Source of the DNA: [Mycobacterium] fortunisiensis
GTDB taxonomy: Bacteria > Actinomycetota > Actinomycetes > Mycobacteriales > Mycobacteriaceae
Reading direction: 5' to 3'
Length of the DNA: 64,000 nt
Assembly: GCF_019050325.1 (NCBI RefSeq)
Contig: NZ_VOMB01000020.1
Location: forward strand, 62,001 to 126,000
The notes beneath the pieces were generated by a model. It was given only the letters and a program-made list of their open reading frames with translations. It was not told where the DNA came from and did not search any database. Position 1 is the stretch's first letter. Every line of letters starts with the position of its first letter. The position numbers and the translations under genes are program-made. Below, one piece after another: positions 38,937 through 49,599 of this stretch.

Positions 38937-39882
38937 CGTCGTCGATGCCGGTCCGCGACGGACCCACATCCGGCTCGGTGACCGGTTCGGGCCGGCCGAC
39001 CGGCTCCACCGTCGGTATCGGCGCGGCTTCGTCCTCGGGCACTTCCAGTGCCGCGCGCCGGGCCTTGCGCTTGTCGTTGATCCGCGCCGTCTGGATGGCG
39101 AACTCCAGCAGCAGGCTGAGCGCACAGGCCAGCGCCAGCATGGTGAACGGGTCCGAACCGGGGGTGGCGAATGCCGCGAACACGAACAACCCGAAGATCA
39201 AGCCGCGACGCCAGGCCTTGAGCCGCTCGTAGCTGAGCATGCCGACCAGGTTGAGCATGATGATCAACAGCGGGAACTCGAAGCTGATGCCGAACACCAA
39301 CAGCAGGTTGATCAGGAACCCGAAATACTGCTCACCCGACAGCGCCGTGACCTGCACGTCGCTGCCGACGGTGAGCAGGAAGCCCAGCGCGGTGGCCAGC
39401 ACCACGTAGGCCAGGATCGCGCCGGTGACGAACAGTACGGCGCCGATGCCGACGAACGCCATCGCGAAGCGGCGCTCCTTCTTGTACAGACCCGGCGTGA
39501 TGAACGCCCACAGCTGATACAGCCACACCGGGCAGGCCATCACCAATCCGGCGGCCAGCGCCACCTTGAGGCGCAGCATGAACTGGTCGAACGGACCGGT
39601 GGCCAGCAGCCGGCACTCGCCGTCCGGGGCGATCGTCGCGCGTGCCGAGTCGGGTAGTGCGCAGTACGGGCCGCGCAGCCACTCCCCCAGGCTGTGCAGG
39701 CCGAAGAAGCCGTGGGTGTACCAGACGAAGCCGAAGACCGTCGTCAGCACGACGGCGGCGACGGCGATCAACAGCCGGTTCCGCAGCTCGTGCAGGTGGT
39801 CGACCAACGACATGGTGCCGTCGGGATTGACCCGCGAACGACGGCGGCGTGGATCGAGTTTCTTGATGAATCCGGAGGTCAC
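38926..39882 (-). CDS. tatC: Twin-arginine translocase subunit TatC
   Basis: 318 aa, GTG start. Six membrane helices; the N-terminal signature [15 protein letters not shown] and the conserved [30 protein letters not shown] are diagnostic. It receives twin-arginine signal peptides. An extended acidic C-terminal tail follows the last helix, as usual in actinobacteria. Next to tatA, as in M. tuberculosis. Confidence 0.97.
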   Translation of the reverse strand: MTSGFIKKLDPRRRRSRVNPDGTMSLVDHLHELRNRLLIAVAAVVLTTVFGFVWYTHGFFGLHSLGEWLRGPYCALPDSARATIAPDGECRLLATGPFDQFMLRLKVALAAGLVMACPVWLYQLWAFITPGLYKKERRFAMAFVGIGAVLFVTGAILAYVVLATALGFLLTVGSDVQVTALSGEQYFGFLINLLLVFGISFEFPLLIIMLNLVGMLSYERLKAWRRGLIFGLFVFAAFATPGSDPFTMLALACALSLLLEFAIQTARINDKRKARRAALEVPEDEAAPIPTVEPVGRPEPVTEPDVGPSRTGIDDDAT

Positions 39883-39955
39883 AGGAGTGTTCTAGAGGCC
39901 GGTGCAGACGCGCAACCGCGCCGCGGGACGATGACCGCGCGCGGCTGCGGACCGG

Positions 39956-40216
39956 TCAGGCGGTGTGGCGGTCCGGGGACTGCTCGGGGGCGGGCGCCTC
40001 GACGCGCTCGGAAGCAATCGGCTTGGCCGGCGGGGTGCTGTCGGCCGCAGGACCTGAAGACCCGGAAGAATCCGACTGCATCTCCTTGATCTCGGATTTG
40101 AAGATCCGCATCGACTTACCGAGCGATCGCGCCGCGTCCGGCAACTTCTTGGCGCCGAAAAGCAGCACGAACACCGCGATGACGATGACCCAGTGCCAGG
40201 GTTGTAGACCACCCAA
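39956..40216 (-). CDS. tatA: Twin-arginine translocase subunit TatA
   Basis: 86 aa. One membrane helix ([36 protein letters not shown]) followed by the amphipathic helix and a Pro/Ser-rich tail: classic TatA. The start is TTG at 40216, set by a strong GGAGGT six bases upstream. TatB is not present in this window. Confidence 0.96.
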   Translation of the reverse strand: MGGLQPWHWVIVIAVFVLLFGAKKLPDAARSLGKSMRIFKSEIKEMQSDSSGSSGPAADSTPPAKPIASERVEAPAPEQSPDRHTA

Positions 40217-40246
40217 TTTGGTTACCTCCAGACGTCTGGGCCGAGT

Positions 40247-41215
40247 CTACTCGTCAGCGGCCACATCGTCGTAGGCGCGCAGCGCGTCGCCGGCGGCGTC
40301 GCGCACCCGTCGCGCCAGAGATTCGGGGGCCAGCACCTGTACGGCCGAGCCGAAGCCGAGCACGAACCGGGCCATCCACTCGTCGGAGGCGTAGGTCATC
40401 GCGGCTTCGCACGCGCCGCCGGGCAATTCGTGGACCACCCGCAGCGGGTAGTAGTCGAACATCCACGCCGCGCTCGCGTCGATCAGCAACGTCGCGCTCG
40501 GCAGCGACGGATCAGCGGTCTCGGGCGAGAACAGCGAGGTGTCCGCGCCGGCCTGCACCGCCGGTGGCGGTGGCATCGACGCCTCGTCGAGCACGGTCGC
40601 CGCGACGATCCGGTCGAACCGGAACAGTCGCACGCCCTCGGCCGTGCGACACCACGCCTCCAGGTAGCTGTTGTCCCCGATGAGCACAACCCGGATCGGG
40701 TCCACCGTGCGCGTGGTCAACGAATCCCGCGACGCCGAGTAATAGTCCAGCGTCGCCGCCCGGCGGGCCCGCACCGCCGCTCGCACCGCGGCCGCGGCAC
40801 CGGGCTCCTCGGGAACGGATTCTTCGACTGCCGCACGCTGGCTGCCCGCCGCCGACTCGATCTTGGCGATGGCGCTGCGGGCCGCCTCGGGGTCGACGAC
40901 CCCCGGCACGTCGACAATGGACCGCAGCGCCGTCAGGATCACGGTCGCCTCCGGTGAGGTGAGCCGCAGCGGATGGTCGACGCCCGCCGAGAACGTCACC
41001 TCGACGGTGTCGCCGACGAAATCGAAGTCGATCAGATCGCCCGGGCCGTCAGCGGGCAGGCCGCACATCCACAGCTGTTCGAGGTCTGCGTCGAGCTGTT
41101 TACGCGACACCCCGAGCGCGGCGGCAGCCTCATCGCGGGTCACCCTCGGATTGGCCTGGAAATACGGGACCATGTTGAGCAACCGCACCACCCGCGCCGA
41201 TACCTGGCTGCTCAT
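40247..41215 (-). CDS. pafC: WYL-domain transcriptional regulator PafC
   Basis: 322 aa. HTH at the N-terminus (VARVVRLLNMVPYFQANP-type, RDEAAAALGVSRKQLDADLEQL) and a WYL domain with the C-terminal WCX region. With PafB it forms the activator of the LexA-independent DNA-damage response in mycobacteria. ATG overlaps the pafB stop (ATGA). Confidence 0.95.
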   Translation of the reverse strand: MSSQVSARVVRLLNMVPYFQANPRVTRDEAAAALGVSRKQLDADLEQLWMCGLPADGPGDLIDFDFVGDTVEVTFSAGVDHPLRLTSPEATVILTALRSIVDVPGVVDPEAARSAIAKIESAAGSQRAAVEESVPEEPGAAAAVRAAVRARRAATLDYYSASRDSLTTRTVDPIRVVLIGDNSYLEAWCRTAEGVRLFRFDRIVAATVLDEASMPPPPAVQAGADTSLFSPETADPSLPSATLLIDASAAWMFDYYPLRVVHELPGGACEAAMTYASDEWMARFVLGFGSAVQVLAPESLARRVRDAAGDALRAYDDVAADE

Positions 41216-42201
41216 GCGACACCCGCCTGCGCTCGTAGCCGCGCCACCACGTCGTCGCGCAGAGACTGCGGCTCAAGGGCGACCGCGTCGGCTCCAAAAC
41301 TGGCGATCTCGCGCGCGAGCCGGTCCCACATCCCGATGTCGACGGTGATCTCCTCCCCGGAACGGCCGCCGAGCGTGCGCGGCACGGCGGTCTTGGCCTC
41401 TCGACGCAGGGCTGCGCCCCGGCCGTCGGCGATCCACACCTTCGCCAGCTCCCCGGTCGGGTTTGCGGCGACCGCGCGGCGGACGATCTCGCGCAGGTCA
41501 ACGTCTTCGGGCTTGCGCACCGCGCCGGCCGGGCCGACGGTCCGCACGCTCGCATCGATGCGGGACAGCCGGAAGGTGCGGGGCGCGTCACGGTCACGGT
41601 CATGACCGACCAGGTACAGCCTGCCGCGATAGGTCAGCACACCCCACGGCTCGACGTTGCGCGTGACGTATTCGGCGTTCCGGGACGGACGATGATCGAA
41701 TTGCACGGCGTGGCCGGAATCGATTGCCGGCAACAGGGAATGCAGCACGTCCTCGGAATCACGCAGCCCCGGCAATGTCGCGGTCGACGGAATGGCCACC
41801 CCGGCCCCGTCCACGTCCAGCTCCACCCCGGCGGCCCGCAGTTTCAGCAGTGCCCCCTGTGTCGCGGTGACCAGTTCCGGGGACTGCCACAGTTGTGTGG
41901 CCACCGCGACCGCCGCCGCCTCGTCGGCCCCCAGCTGCACCGGCGGCAAGGCGTAGTCGTCCCGGTTGATCCGGTAGCCCTCGGTCGGGTCGAGTCGCGA
42001 GACCCGGCCGGTCTCCAGCGGGATACCCAGGTCACGCAGCTCGTTCTTGTCCCGCTCGAACATGCGGGAGAACGCCTCGTCGGTGGGACTCTCGTTGTAG
42101 CCCTTGATGGTCCTTCGGATCTTGTCTGCCGTCAGGAACCGCTCGGTGGACAGCAGCGCGATGACCAGACTCAACAACCGTTCGACTTTGGATACCGCCA
42201 C
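41212..42201 (-). CDS. pafB: WYL-domain transcriptional regulator PafB
   Basis: 329 aa paralogue of PafC. N-terminal winged HTH (KVERLLSLVIALLSTERFLTADKIRRTIKGY) and WYL domain (VEPWGVLTYRGRLYLVGHDRDRDAPRTFRLSRID). Partner of PafC. Lies 18 bases downstream of pafA on the same strand. Confidence 0.95.
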   Translation of the reverse strand: MAVSKVERLLSLVIALLSTERFLTADKIRRTIKGYNESPTDEAFSRMFERDKNELRDLGIPLETGRVSRLDPTEGYRINRDDYALPPVQLGADEAAAVAVATQLWQSPELVTATQGALLKLRAAGVELDVDGAGVAIPSTATLPGLRDSEDVLHSLLPAIDSGHAVQFDHRPSRNAEYVTRNVEPWGVLTYRGRLYLVGHDRDRDAPRTFRLSRIDASVRTVGPAGAVRKPEDVDLREIVRRAVAANPTGELAKVWIADGRGAALRREAKTAVPRTLGGRSGEEITVDIGMWDRLAREIASFGADAVALEPQSLRDDVVARLRAQAGVA

Positions 42202-42219
42202 GAGAGGAAAGCTTAGAGC

Positions 42220-43578
42220 TCACATGCTCGCGATCAGACGCTTGACCCGCTCGTCAACCGAGCGGAACGGATCCTTGCACAGCACGGTGCGCTGAGCCTG
42301 GTCGTTGAGCTTGAGGTGCACCCAGTCGACGGTGAAGTCCCGGCCGGCTTCCTGTGCGGCGCTGATGAACTCGCCGCGCAGCTTGGCCCGGGTGGTCTGC
42401 GGCGGGGTGTCGACGGCGGCGTCGATCTCCTCGTCGGTGGTGATTCGGGCGGCCAGCCCCTTGCGCTGCAGCAGGTCGAACACGCCGCGACCACGTTTGA
42501 TGTCGTGGTAGGCCAGGTCGAGCTGGCTGATCTTCGGATCGGACAGCTCCATGTTGTACCGGTCCTGGTAGCGCTGGAACAGCTTGCGCTTGATCACCCA
42601 GTCGATCTCGGTGTCGACCTTGGCGAAATCCTGACTCTCCACCGCGTCGAGCTGACGGCCCCACAGGTCCACCACCTGCTCGATCTGGCTGCTGGGTTCG
42701 CGGGTCTGCAGGTACTCGACGGCGCGGCTGTAGTACTCCCGCTGGATGTCCAGGGCGCTGGCCTGCCGACCACCGGCCAGCCGGACCGCGCGACGCCCGG
42801 TCAGGTCGTGGCTGACCTCGCGGATGGCCCGGATCGGGTTGTCCAGCGAGAAGTCGCGGAACGGCACGCCGGCCTCGATCATCTCCAGCACCAGCGAGGC
42901 GGTGCCCACCTTGAGCATGGTGGTGGCCTCGCACATGTTGGAGTCACCGACGATGACGTGCAGCCGGCGGTACTTCTCGGCGTCGGCGTGCGGCTCGTCC
43001 CGGGTGTTGATGATCGGCCGCGAACGGGTGGTGGCGCTGGAGACGCCCTCCCAGATGTGCTCGGCGCGCTGGGACAGGCAGAACGTGGCCGCCTTCGGCG
43101 TCTGCAGCACCTTGCCGGCACCGCAGATCAGCTGGCGGGTGACCAGGAACGGCAGCAGCACGTCGGAGATCCGGGAGAACTCGCCGGCCCGCACGATCAG
43201 ATAGTTCTCGTGGCAGCCGTAGGAGTTGCCCGCCGAGTCGGTGTTGTTCTTGAACAGGTAGATGTCCCCGCCGATGCCCTCGTCGGCGAGCCGCTGCTCG
43301 GCGTCGATCAGCAGGTCCTCCAGCACGCGCTCGCCGGCGCGGTCGTGGGTGACCAGCTGGGTCAGGTTGTCGCACTCGGCGGTCGCGTATTCGGGGTGGC
43401 TGCCCACGTCCAGGTACAACCGGGCCCCGTTGCGGAGGAACACGTTGGAACTGCGGCCCCACGACACCACCCGCCGGAACAGATAGCGGGCGACCTCGTC
43501 GGGACTGAGCCGACGATGGCCATGGAACGTGCAGGTCACACCGAATTCTGTCTCGATGCCCATGATTCGTCGCTGCAC
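42220..43578 (-). CDS. pafA: Pup-protein ligase PafA
   Basis: 452 aa, same length as M. tuberculosis PafA. Glutamine-synthetase-like enzyme that links Pup's C-terminal Glu to substrate lysines using ATP. GTG 43578 gives the standard [16 protein letters not shown], with Glu residues for metal binding in [24 protein letters not shown] is shared with Dop. Pup and Dop lie 4-6 kb further on. Confidence 0.98.
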   Translation of the reverse strand: MQRRIMGIETEFGVTCTFHGHRRLSPDEVARYLFRRVVSWGRSSNVFLRNGARLYLDVGSHPEYATAECDNLTQLVTHDRAGERVLEDLLIDAEQRLADEGIGGDIYLFKNNTDSAGNSYGCHENYLIVRAGEFSRISDVLLPFLVTRQLICGAGKVLQTPKAATFCLSQRAEHIWEGVSSATTRSRPIINTRDEPHADAEKYRRLHVIVGDSNMCEATTMLKVGTASLVLEMIEAGVPFRDFSLDNPIRAIREVSHDLTGRRAVRLAGGRQASALDIQREYYSRAVEYLQTREPSSQIEQVVDLWGRQLDAVESQDFAKVDTEIDWVIKRKLFQRYQDRYNMELSDPKISQLDLAYHDIKRGRGVFDLLQRKGLAARITTDEEIDAAVDTPPQTTRAKLRGEFISAAQEAGRDFTVDWVHLKLNDQAQRTVLCKDPFRSVDERVKRLIASM

Positions 43579-43721
43579 GCCATCGAGCTTACGGGGTGGC
43601 TGACGGTAACGGTGGGCAAGCACGGCCATCGTGTTCGTGGCGCGCTCGACGGGACTTTTTCCCCTGGTCAGCCGCGCACCCGGGCATAGGGTTGAGCCAG
43701 AGCGCACACAAAGGAGTGGTG

Positions 43722-44846
43722 ATGACCCGTTATGAACTGCCCGATGTTGCCGATCTGATCCGCCTGGGCGAGCCCCATGAGAATGCGATCACGGTGTACG
43801 CCGAGACCGCCCCGGGGCCCGATGAACGGGAAAAGAGCGTGCTGACCGCGAAGAGTGCGGTGGACCGGGCGCTGCGCACCATCCGCGATGCCGGGGCGAA
43901 GCACGCGGTGGAGGAACAGTTGCGGACCCGCTGGAAGGAGATCGCCGATTCGGATCTGTGGCTGAGCCTGTCCCGCTCGGTGGCCATCTTCATCGCCGAC
44001 GATTTCCACGAGGTCTACGTGCTGCCCAACGCGCTGGAGAACCAGCTGCAGGTCGGCAGCCACTTCGACATCGGTCAGCTGGTACGCGCGGTCACCACTC
44101 CGCAGGACGCCTATGCCCTGACCCTGTCGGCCGACGGCTGGAACCTGTGGCAGGCCACTGCCAGCACGCGGGCCGAGGAGCTGGAGCTCACCGGCGAGTA
44201 CGCGACCGATGCGGCCGACGCGACCAACCGTGCCACCCTGCGCGACCGGGGTCACATGCGCCGCCTGGTCGGCGACGAGGGCAAGAAGGTGTTGCTGGAG
44301 CAGTACGCCAAGCGGGTGGCCGACGCGGTGGACACCGAACTGGGCCGGCTCGATCCGTCGGCGATACGACCGCTGTACCTGTTCGCCACCGACCCGCTGC
44401 TGGACATGTACCGCGGCCTGGATCACAAACGCCGGATCGTGGCGGTGCCCGGCGCCGCCGACGAACTGCGGCCCGATCAGATCGACGGCGCCATCCGCGA
44501 GTCGCTGCCCGCTTTGAACGCCGAGCAGGCCAGCGCCTGGGTCGACGAGGTGGGCAACGACGTCAGCAAGGGACTCGTCGCCACCGATCTGGGCGATATC
44601 GCCCGGGCCGCGACGGCCGGCGCGGTGGACACCCTGGTGTACAACTTCACCGTCGACGTCCTGGGTCGGATCGAGGCGGCTACCGGGGCCCTGCATTACG
44701 ACGATGCCGGTTACGACGTGCTGTCGCGCATCGCGGTGACGGTTCTCGACCAGGGCGGCAAGGCCGTCGCCGTGCGACCCGACGAGATCAGCGCGAGCAT
44801 CTGGAACCAGACCGCGGTCGCGAAACTACGTTTCCCGTTGAGCTGA
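43722..44846 (+). CDS. baeRF11-domain protein
   Basis: 374 aa from ATG 43722 with AAGGAG upstream. It resembles the bacterial archaeo-eukaryotic release-factor-like family baeRF11: [26 protein letters not shown] start, [20 protein letters not shown] and a C-terminal nucleotide-fold region with [22 protein letters not shown]. Predicted to be linked to ribosomes or stress; function not established. Its 3' end overlaps the convergent TetR gene by 21 bases. Confidence 0.8.
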   Translation: MTRYELPDVADLIRLGEPHENAITVYAETAPGPDEREKSVLTAKSAVDRALRTIRDAGAKHAVEEQLRTRWKEIADSDLWLSLSRSVAIFIADDFHEVYVLPNALENQLQVGSHFDIGQLVRAVTTPQDAYALTLSADGWNLWQATASTRAEELELTGEYATDAADATNRATLRDRGHMRRLVGDEGKKVLLEQYAKRVADAVDTELGRLDPSAIRPLYLFATDPLLDMYRGLDHKRRIVAVPGAADELRPDQIDGAIRESLPALNAEQASAWVDEVGNDVSKGLVATDLGDIARAATAGAVDTLVYNFTVDVLGRIEAATGALHYDDAGYDVLSRIAVTVLDQGGKAVAVRPDEISASIWNQTAVAKLRFPLS

Positions 44847-45410
44847 AGTACCTTTCAGCCCGTCCAGGACGAAGCCCAGGTGCCGCCGCCAGACGGCGTC
44901 GTCTCCGTCGGCCATCGCGATCACCTTCGACATCGCCGACATCAACATCGCGAGGTCGTCGGCGCCGAAATCGGGCCGCAGCACCCCGGTATCCCTGGCC
45001 CGGCCCACCACGTTCTCCAGCACTCCCCCGGCACGGCCACATTCGCCAGCCACGTCGACCGCGCCGACCGGATTGCGGGCCACCGCATCGTTGATGCTGC
45101 GGTCGGCGGCCTGCATCGCGAACAGCCCGTCGAGGAATCCGGCGAATCCCCGCCACGGGTCGGCGTCGTCGAGCGCCTGCTGCGCCAGCCGGTCGATGAC
45201 GGCCAGCCGCTCGGACAGCACCACATCCAGCAGTGCGCCACGGTTCGGGAAATGGTTGTAGAGCGTGCCGATGCTGACGCCGGCCCGCCGGGCGACCTCG
45301 TCGAGGGGGACGTCGACGCCCCGTTCGGTGAAGAGCTCGGCGGCGGCGGCCGTCAAACGATCTCGATTGCGGACCGCATCCGCACGCATCGCCGACATGC
45401 CGTCCAGCAT
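44826..45410 (-). CDS. TetR family repressor
   Basis: 194 aa from ATG 45410. HTH: RDRLTAAAAELFTERGVDVPLDEVARRAGVSIGTLYNHFPNRGALLDVV; C-terminal ligand domain of the SbtR-like type. The two perfect inverted repeats at 45415-45466, between it and the divergent SDR gene, are almost certainly its operators: the first abuts its own start codon. Confidence 0.92.
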   Translation of the reverse strand: MLDGMSAMRADAVRNRDRLTAAAAELFTERGVDVPLDEVARRAGVSIGTLYNHFPNRGALLDVVLSERLAVIDRLAQQALDDADPWRGFAGFLDGLFAMQAADRSINDAVARNPVGAVDVAGECGRAGGVLENVVGRARDTGVLRPDFGADDLAMLMSAMSKVIAMADGDDAVWRRHLGFVLDGLKGTSAQRET

Positions 45411-45414
45411 AGCG

Positions 45415-45436
45415 AAGTTGAGGGTGCACTCAACTT
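45415..45436. promoter_or_regulatory. TetR operator copy 1
   Basis: AAGTTGAG-N6-CTCAACTT, a perfect 8+6+8 inverted repeat, 4 bases from the TetR start codon. Expected to give autorepression. Confidence 0.85.
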
Positions 45437-45440
45437 GTGC

Positions 45441-45466
45441 TAATAAGTTGAGCATGACCTCAACTT
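45441..45466 (+). promoter_or_regulatory. TetR operator copy 2 with leaderless SDR promoter
   Basis: A second perfect AAGTTGAG-N6-CTCAACTT spans 45445-45466; the SDR ATG (45454-45456) sits inside its spacer. TAATAA at 45441-45446 is placed as a -10 box for a transcript starting at or next to the ATG, that is, a leaderless mRNA. A bound TetR would block the promoter and the 5' end of the message. Confidence 0.75.
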
Positions 45467-46164
45467 CTTCTCCCGTCCTGGCGATACTCGGCGTCGGACC
45501 AGGCCTCGGGATGTCGGTGGCCCAGCGCTTCGGCGCCGCCGGCCACCGCGTGGCCCTGATCTCACGGTCCCCCACGCGCCATCCCGGTTACCTGGAAGCC
45601 CTGACCGGCAACAGCGTCGAGGCCGCCGCCTACGTGGCCGATGCGGACGATCCGGACCAACTCACGGCGGCATTGGGTGCGGTGCGTGAACGCTTCGGCC
45701 GCATCGACGTCGGCTACTACGGTCCGGCCGCATTCGAAACGGCGCCCACCGAAAACATCGCCGATCTCGACGCCAGCGGCGCCCGGGCCGCGCTGAACAG
45801 CGTGGTGCCCGCAGTCGACTTCGCGAGTCAGCTCCTGCCCGAGATGCGTGAACGCGGCAGCGGAGGATTGTTGTTCGCCGGCGGGCTGAGCAGCGTGGTA
45901 CCGATGCCCCCACTCGGCGGCCTGGCACTGGCGGCAGCGGCATTACGCAACTATGCGATCACCCTGCACACCGCGCTGCGCCCCGCCGGCGTCTATGCCG
46001 GCACCATCACCATCGGCGGACTGATCGAGCGCGGTGACATTCACCGGGCAATGGCGGGTAACGCCGAGCTGCCGACGATAAATCCCGACGAACTGGCAGA
46101 ACAGATGTGGGGTCTTTACCGCGACGGCACGGAGGCCGAAGCGGTGATCAACCTACTTTCCTGA
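45454..46164 (+). CDS. SDR family oxidoreductase, TetR-controlled
   Basis: 236 aa. NAD(P) loop [30 protein letters not shown] and later [10 protein letters not shown]. The typical YxxxK catalytic pair is not evident: where it would be expected the sequence reads [17 protein letters not shown]. It may therefore act atypically or be non-catalytic. Inducible by the TetR ligand. Overlaps the 3' end of prcA by 12 bases. Confidence 0.8.
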   Translation: MTSTSSPVLAILGVGPGLGMSVAQRFGAAGHRVALISRSPTRHPGYLEALTGNSVEAAAYVADADDPDQLTAALGAVRERFGRIDVGYYGPAAFETAPTENIADLDASGARAALNSVVPAVDFASQLLPEMRERGSGGLLFAGGLSSVVPMPPLGGLALAAAALRNYAITLHTALRPAGVYAGTITIGGLIERGDIHRAMAGNAELPTINPDELAEQMWGLYRDGTEAEAVINLLS

Positions 46165-46914
46165 CTTCTTCGGCTTCTCCGACGGCTCTTCAGCCGCGGG
46201 AGCGTCCGAAACAGCCTCGGGCAGAAGGGCTTCCAGGGCCGCTCCGGTGATCCGGCGGAAGCAGCGACGCGGCCGCGTGGCGTCGAGCACCGCCACCTCG
46301 AGAGTGGCCGGGCCGAGCGCCCGTGGCTCCGAACCGTTGCCACTGGCGCTCAGCGCCGAGACGGCGATCTTCACCGCCGCACCCAGATCGGCGTTCTCGG
46401 TGTAGGACTCGTTGAGCGCGGCGATGATCGGCTCGGTGGTCCCGCCCATCACGACGAAATGCGGCTCGTCGGCGATCGACCCGTCGTAGGTGATCCGGTA
46501 CAGCTCAGGGGCTTTCGTCTCGCCGTAGTGCGCCACCTCGGCCACACACAGCTCGACCTCGTAGGGCTTGGCCTGCTCGGTGAAGATGGTGCCGAGTGTC
46601 TGCGCGTAGACGTTGGCCAGCTGCCGGCCGGTCACGTCCCGACGGTCGTAAGCGTAGCCACGGGTGTCGGCGTACTGGATTCCCCCGCGCCGCAGGTTGT
46701 CGAACTCGTTGAACCGGCCGACGGCGGCGAAGCCGACGCGGTCGTAGAGCTCGCTGATCTTCTGCAGCGACCGCGACGGGTTTTCCGCCACGAACACCAC
46801 GCCGTCGGCGTAAGCCAGCGCGATCACGCTGCGGCCCCGGGCAATTCCCTTGCGGGCCAGCTCGGAACGTTCACGCATCGCCTGTTCGGGCGAGATGAAG
46901 TACGGGAAGCTCAT
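46153..46914 (-). CDS. prcA: Proteasome alpha subunit
   Basis: 253 aa. Alpha-type Ntn fold without catalytic Thr; N-terminus [39 protein letters not shown] forms the gate, as in M. tuberculosis PrcA. The C-terminal tail is charged ([14 protein letters not shown]). ATG follows the prcB stop with no gap. Confidence 0.98.
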   Translation of the reverse strand: MSFPYFISPEQAMRERSELARKGIARGRSVIALAYADGVVFVAENPSRSLQKISELYDRVGFAAVGRFNEFDNLRRGGIQYADTRGYAYDRRDVTGRQLANVYAQTLGTIFTEQAKPYEVELCVAEVAHYGETKAPELYRITYDGSIADEPHFVVMGGTTEPIIAALNESYTENADLGAAVKIAVSALSASGNGSEPRALGPATLEVAVLDATRPRRCFRRITGAALEALLPEAVSDAPAAEEPSEKPKKSGK

Positions 46915-47784
46915 TTACCCCTCACCGCCCGTCCGGGTCCGGCGCGCGATGACTTCGCGGGCCAACTCGGCGATGCGTTCCTCGGTGATCTCCACAGCCC
47001 CTTCGGCCCCGATGGTGACCGCGGTCGGATAGATGCCGCGCACCAGATCGGGCCCACCGGTGGCGGAGTCGTCGTCGGCGGCGTCGTACAGCGCCTCGAT
47101 GGCCACCTGCAGTGCCGAATCCGCGTCCACCACATTCGGGTAGAGCTTCTTGATCGAGGACTTGGCGAAGATCGAGCCCGAGCCCACCGACTGGTAGCCC
47201 TCCTCCTCGATGTTCCAGCCGCCCGCCGCGTCGAACGAGACGATGCGGCCCGCGTTCTCGGCATCAGCGGCGTCCACGTCAAAACCCACCAGCAGCGGCA
47301 GCGCCACGAAACCCTGCAGGGCCGCACCGAGATTGCCGCGCACCATGATGGCCAGCCGGTTGACCTTGCCGCGGAAGGTCAGGGCCACCCCTTCGACCTT
47401 CTCGTAGTGCTCGAGCTCCACGGCGTAGAGCCGGGCGAACTCGACGGCGATGGCCGCGGTGCCCGCAATACCGGTCGCCGTGTAGTCGTCGGTGATGTAC
47501 ACCTTCTGCACGTCACGCCCGGCGATCATGTTGCCCTGTGTGGAGCGGCGGTCACCGGCGATCAGCACGCCGCCGGGGTACTTGATCGCGACGATCGTGG
47601 TGCCGTGCGGCACCGCATTGGTCGGGTTGAGCGCGCCGTCGGCGACCCGGTTGACGGGCAACAACTCCGGGGCCTGACGGCGCAGCAACTCAGAAAAAGA
47701 CGACAGGTCCATACCTACAGCCGGCATACCGCCGAGGGGTCGAGGGGTGGAAAGGGAAGACGACAGGTTTTCGCGCCAGGTCAC
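46915..47784 (-). CDS. prcB: Proteasome beta subunit
   Basis: 289 aa, GTG start overlapping the pup stop. A 61-residue propeptide ends at HG, followed by the catalytic Thr62 ([19 protein letters not shown]), the N-terminal nucleophile after self-cleavage. The active-site Lys and Asp environment is conserved. Confidence 0.98.
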   Translation of the reverse strand: MTWRENLSSSLSTPRPLGGMPAVGMDLSSFSELLRRQAPELLPVNRVADGALNPTNAVPHGTTIVAIKYPGGVLIAGDRRSTQGNMIAGRDVQKVYITDDYTATGIAGTAAIAVEFARLYAVELEHYEKVEGVALTFRGKVNRLAIMVRGNLGAALQGFVALPLLVGFDVDAADAENAGRIVSFDAAGGWNIEEEGYQSVGSGSIFAKSSIKKLYPNVVDADSALQVAIEALYDAADDDSATGGPDLVRGIYPTAVTIGAEGAVEITEERIAELAREVIARRTRTGGEG

Positions 47785-47975
47785 TGGCCGCCCTTTTGGA
47801 CGTACGCGCGCACGAAGTCCTCTGCGTTTTCTTCCAGCACGTCGTCGATCTCGTCGAGCAGATCGTCGGTCTCTTCGGCCAGCTTCTCGCGACGCTCCTG
47901 GCCGGCGGCAGATGCACCCGGGAGGTCGTCGTCCTCACCGCCGCCACCGCCACGCTTGGTCTGCTCTTGAGCCAT
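47781..47975 (-). CDS. pup: Prokaryotic ubiquitin-like protein Pup
   Basis: 64 aa, mostly disordered and acidic ([30 protein letters not shown]). The C-terminal GGQ means Pup is made with Gln and must be deamidated by Dop before PafA can ligate it. A strong AGGAGG ribosome site precedes the ATG at 47975. Confidence 0.98.
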   Translation of the reverse strand: MAQEQTKRGGGGGEDDDLPGASAAGQERREKLAEETDDLLDEIDDVLEENAEDFVRAYVQKGGQ

Positions 47976-48081
47976 CGCTGCCTCCTGCAATTGTCATCGG
48001 CTGGGCTAACCGCCCAACCGGTTCTTCCACAGTACCGGTCTGAACCCGGATTGCCCGTGATAGCTCACCGGTTCGAGATCG

Positions 48082-49590
48082 TCAGTTGGTCAGTTGTTCG
48101 ACGAGTTCCGCGGCGCTGTCCACCGAGTCCAGCAGGGCGCCGACATGGGCCTTGCTGCCCCGCAGCGGCTCCAGCGTGGGAATCCGGACGAGCGAATCCC
48201 CGCCCAGGTCGAAGATCACCGAGTCCCAGCTGGCCGCGGCGATGTCGGCACCGAACCGGCGCAGGCATTCGCCCCGGAAGTAGGCCCGGGTGTCGGTCGG
48301 CGGGTTCTCCACGGCGTCGAGCACCTGCTGCTCGGTGACCAGGCGCTGCATCGAACCGCGGGCCACCAGCCGGTTGTACAGCCCCTTGTCCAGCCGGACA
48401 TCGGAGTACTGCAGGTCCACCAGATGCAGCCGCGGCGCCGACCAGGCCAGGTTCTCGCGCTGGCGGAACCCCTCCAGCAAGCGCAGCTTGGCCGGCCAGT
48501 CCAGGATCTCGGCGCACTCCATCGGATCGCGTTCGAGCAGGTCCAGCACATTCGCCCAGGTTTCGACGACGTGGGCGGCCCGCGGGTCCGGATCGCGGTT
48601 GTCCACGAGCTTGGCCACCCGGTCCAGGTAGACCCGCTGCAGCGCCAGGGCCGTCATCTCGCGCCCGTCGGCCAGCGCCACCGTGGCCCGCAGCGACGGG
48701 TCCCGGCTGATCACGTGGACGGCGTGCACCGGGCGGGCCAGCGCCAGGTCACTCAGGTCGATGCCGTGCGCCGGGCCTTCCTCGATCAGGTCGAGCACCA
48801 GCGAACTGGTCCCGAGCTTGAGGTAGGTCGAGGTCTCGGCCAGGTTGGCGTCCCCGATGATGACGTGCAGCCGCCGGTACTTGTCGGCGTCGGCATGCGG
48901 CTCGTCGCGGGTGTTGATGATGCCGCGTTTGAGCGTGGTCTCCAGACCGACCTCAACCTCGATGTAATCGGCCCGCTGGGACAACTGGAAGCCCGGATCG
49001 TCCCCGGACGGGCCGACCCCGACCCGGCCCGACCCGGTCACCACCTGGCGGGACACCAGGAACGGAGTGAATCCGGCGATCACCGCGGAGAACGGGGTCT
49101 GACGGCTCATCAGGTAGTTCTCGTGCGAGCCGTAGGACGCCCCCTTGCCGTCCACGTTGTTCTTGTACAGCTGCAGCTTGGCCGCCCCGGGCACGCTGGC
49201 GACGTGCCGGGCCGCGGCCTCCATCACGCGCTCACCGGCCTTGTCCCAGATCACCGCGTCCATCGGGTCGGTGCACTCGGGCGCGGAGTACTCCGGATGG
49301 GCGTGGTCGACGTAGAGCCGGGCGCCGTTGGTGAGGATCATGTTGGCCGCGCCGACCTCGTCGGCATCGACGATCGGGGCCGGTCCCGACGCCCGGGACA
49401 GGTCGAAACCGCGGGCGTCGCGCAGGGGCGATTCCACCTCGTAATCCCAGCGGGTGCGCTTACCCCGCTGGATCCCGGCGGCCGCCGCGTACGCCAGCAC
49501 CGCCTGAGTCGAGGTCAGGATCGGATTGGCGGTCGGATCGGACGGCGAGGAAATGCCGTATTCGACCTCAGTTCCGATAATCCGTTGCAT
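48082..49590 (-). CDS. dop: Pup deamidase/depupylase Dop
   Basis: 502 aa paralogue of Paf[32 protein letters not shown] with the Dop-specific insertion, [46 protein letters not shown]. Deamidates Pup-Gln and removes Pup from substrates. 106 bases upstream of pup. Confidence 0.98.
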   Translation of the reverse strand: MQRIIGTEVEYGISSPSDPTANPILTSTQAVLAYAAAAGIQRGKRTRWDYEVESPLRDARGFDLSRASGPAPIVDADEVGAANMILTNGARLYVDHAHPEYSAPECTDPMDAVIWDKAGERVMEAAARHVASVPGAAKLQLYKNNVDGKGASYGSHENYLMSRQTPFSAVIAGFTPFLVSRQVVTGSGRVGVGPSGDDPGFQLSQRADYIEVEVGLETTLKRGIINTRDEPHADADKYRRLHVIIGDANLAETSTYLKLGTSSLVLDLIEEGPAHGIDLSDLALARPVHAVHVISRDPSLRATVALADGREMTALALQRVYLDRVAKLVDNRDPDPRAAHVVETWANVLDLLERDPMECAEILDWPAKLRLLEGFRQRENLAWSAPRLHLVDLQYSDVRLDKGLYNRLVARGSMQRLVTEQQVLDAVENPPTDTRAYFRGECLRRFGADIAAASWDSVIFDLGGDSLVRIPTLEPLRGSKAHVGALLDSVDSAAELVEQLTN

Positions 49591-49599
49591 GCGGCCAGC

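Noticed and set aside
36780..38981. 733-codon plus-strand frame opposite helY
   Set aside because: Antisense shadow of helY, which has complete helicase motifs.
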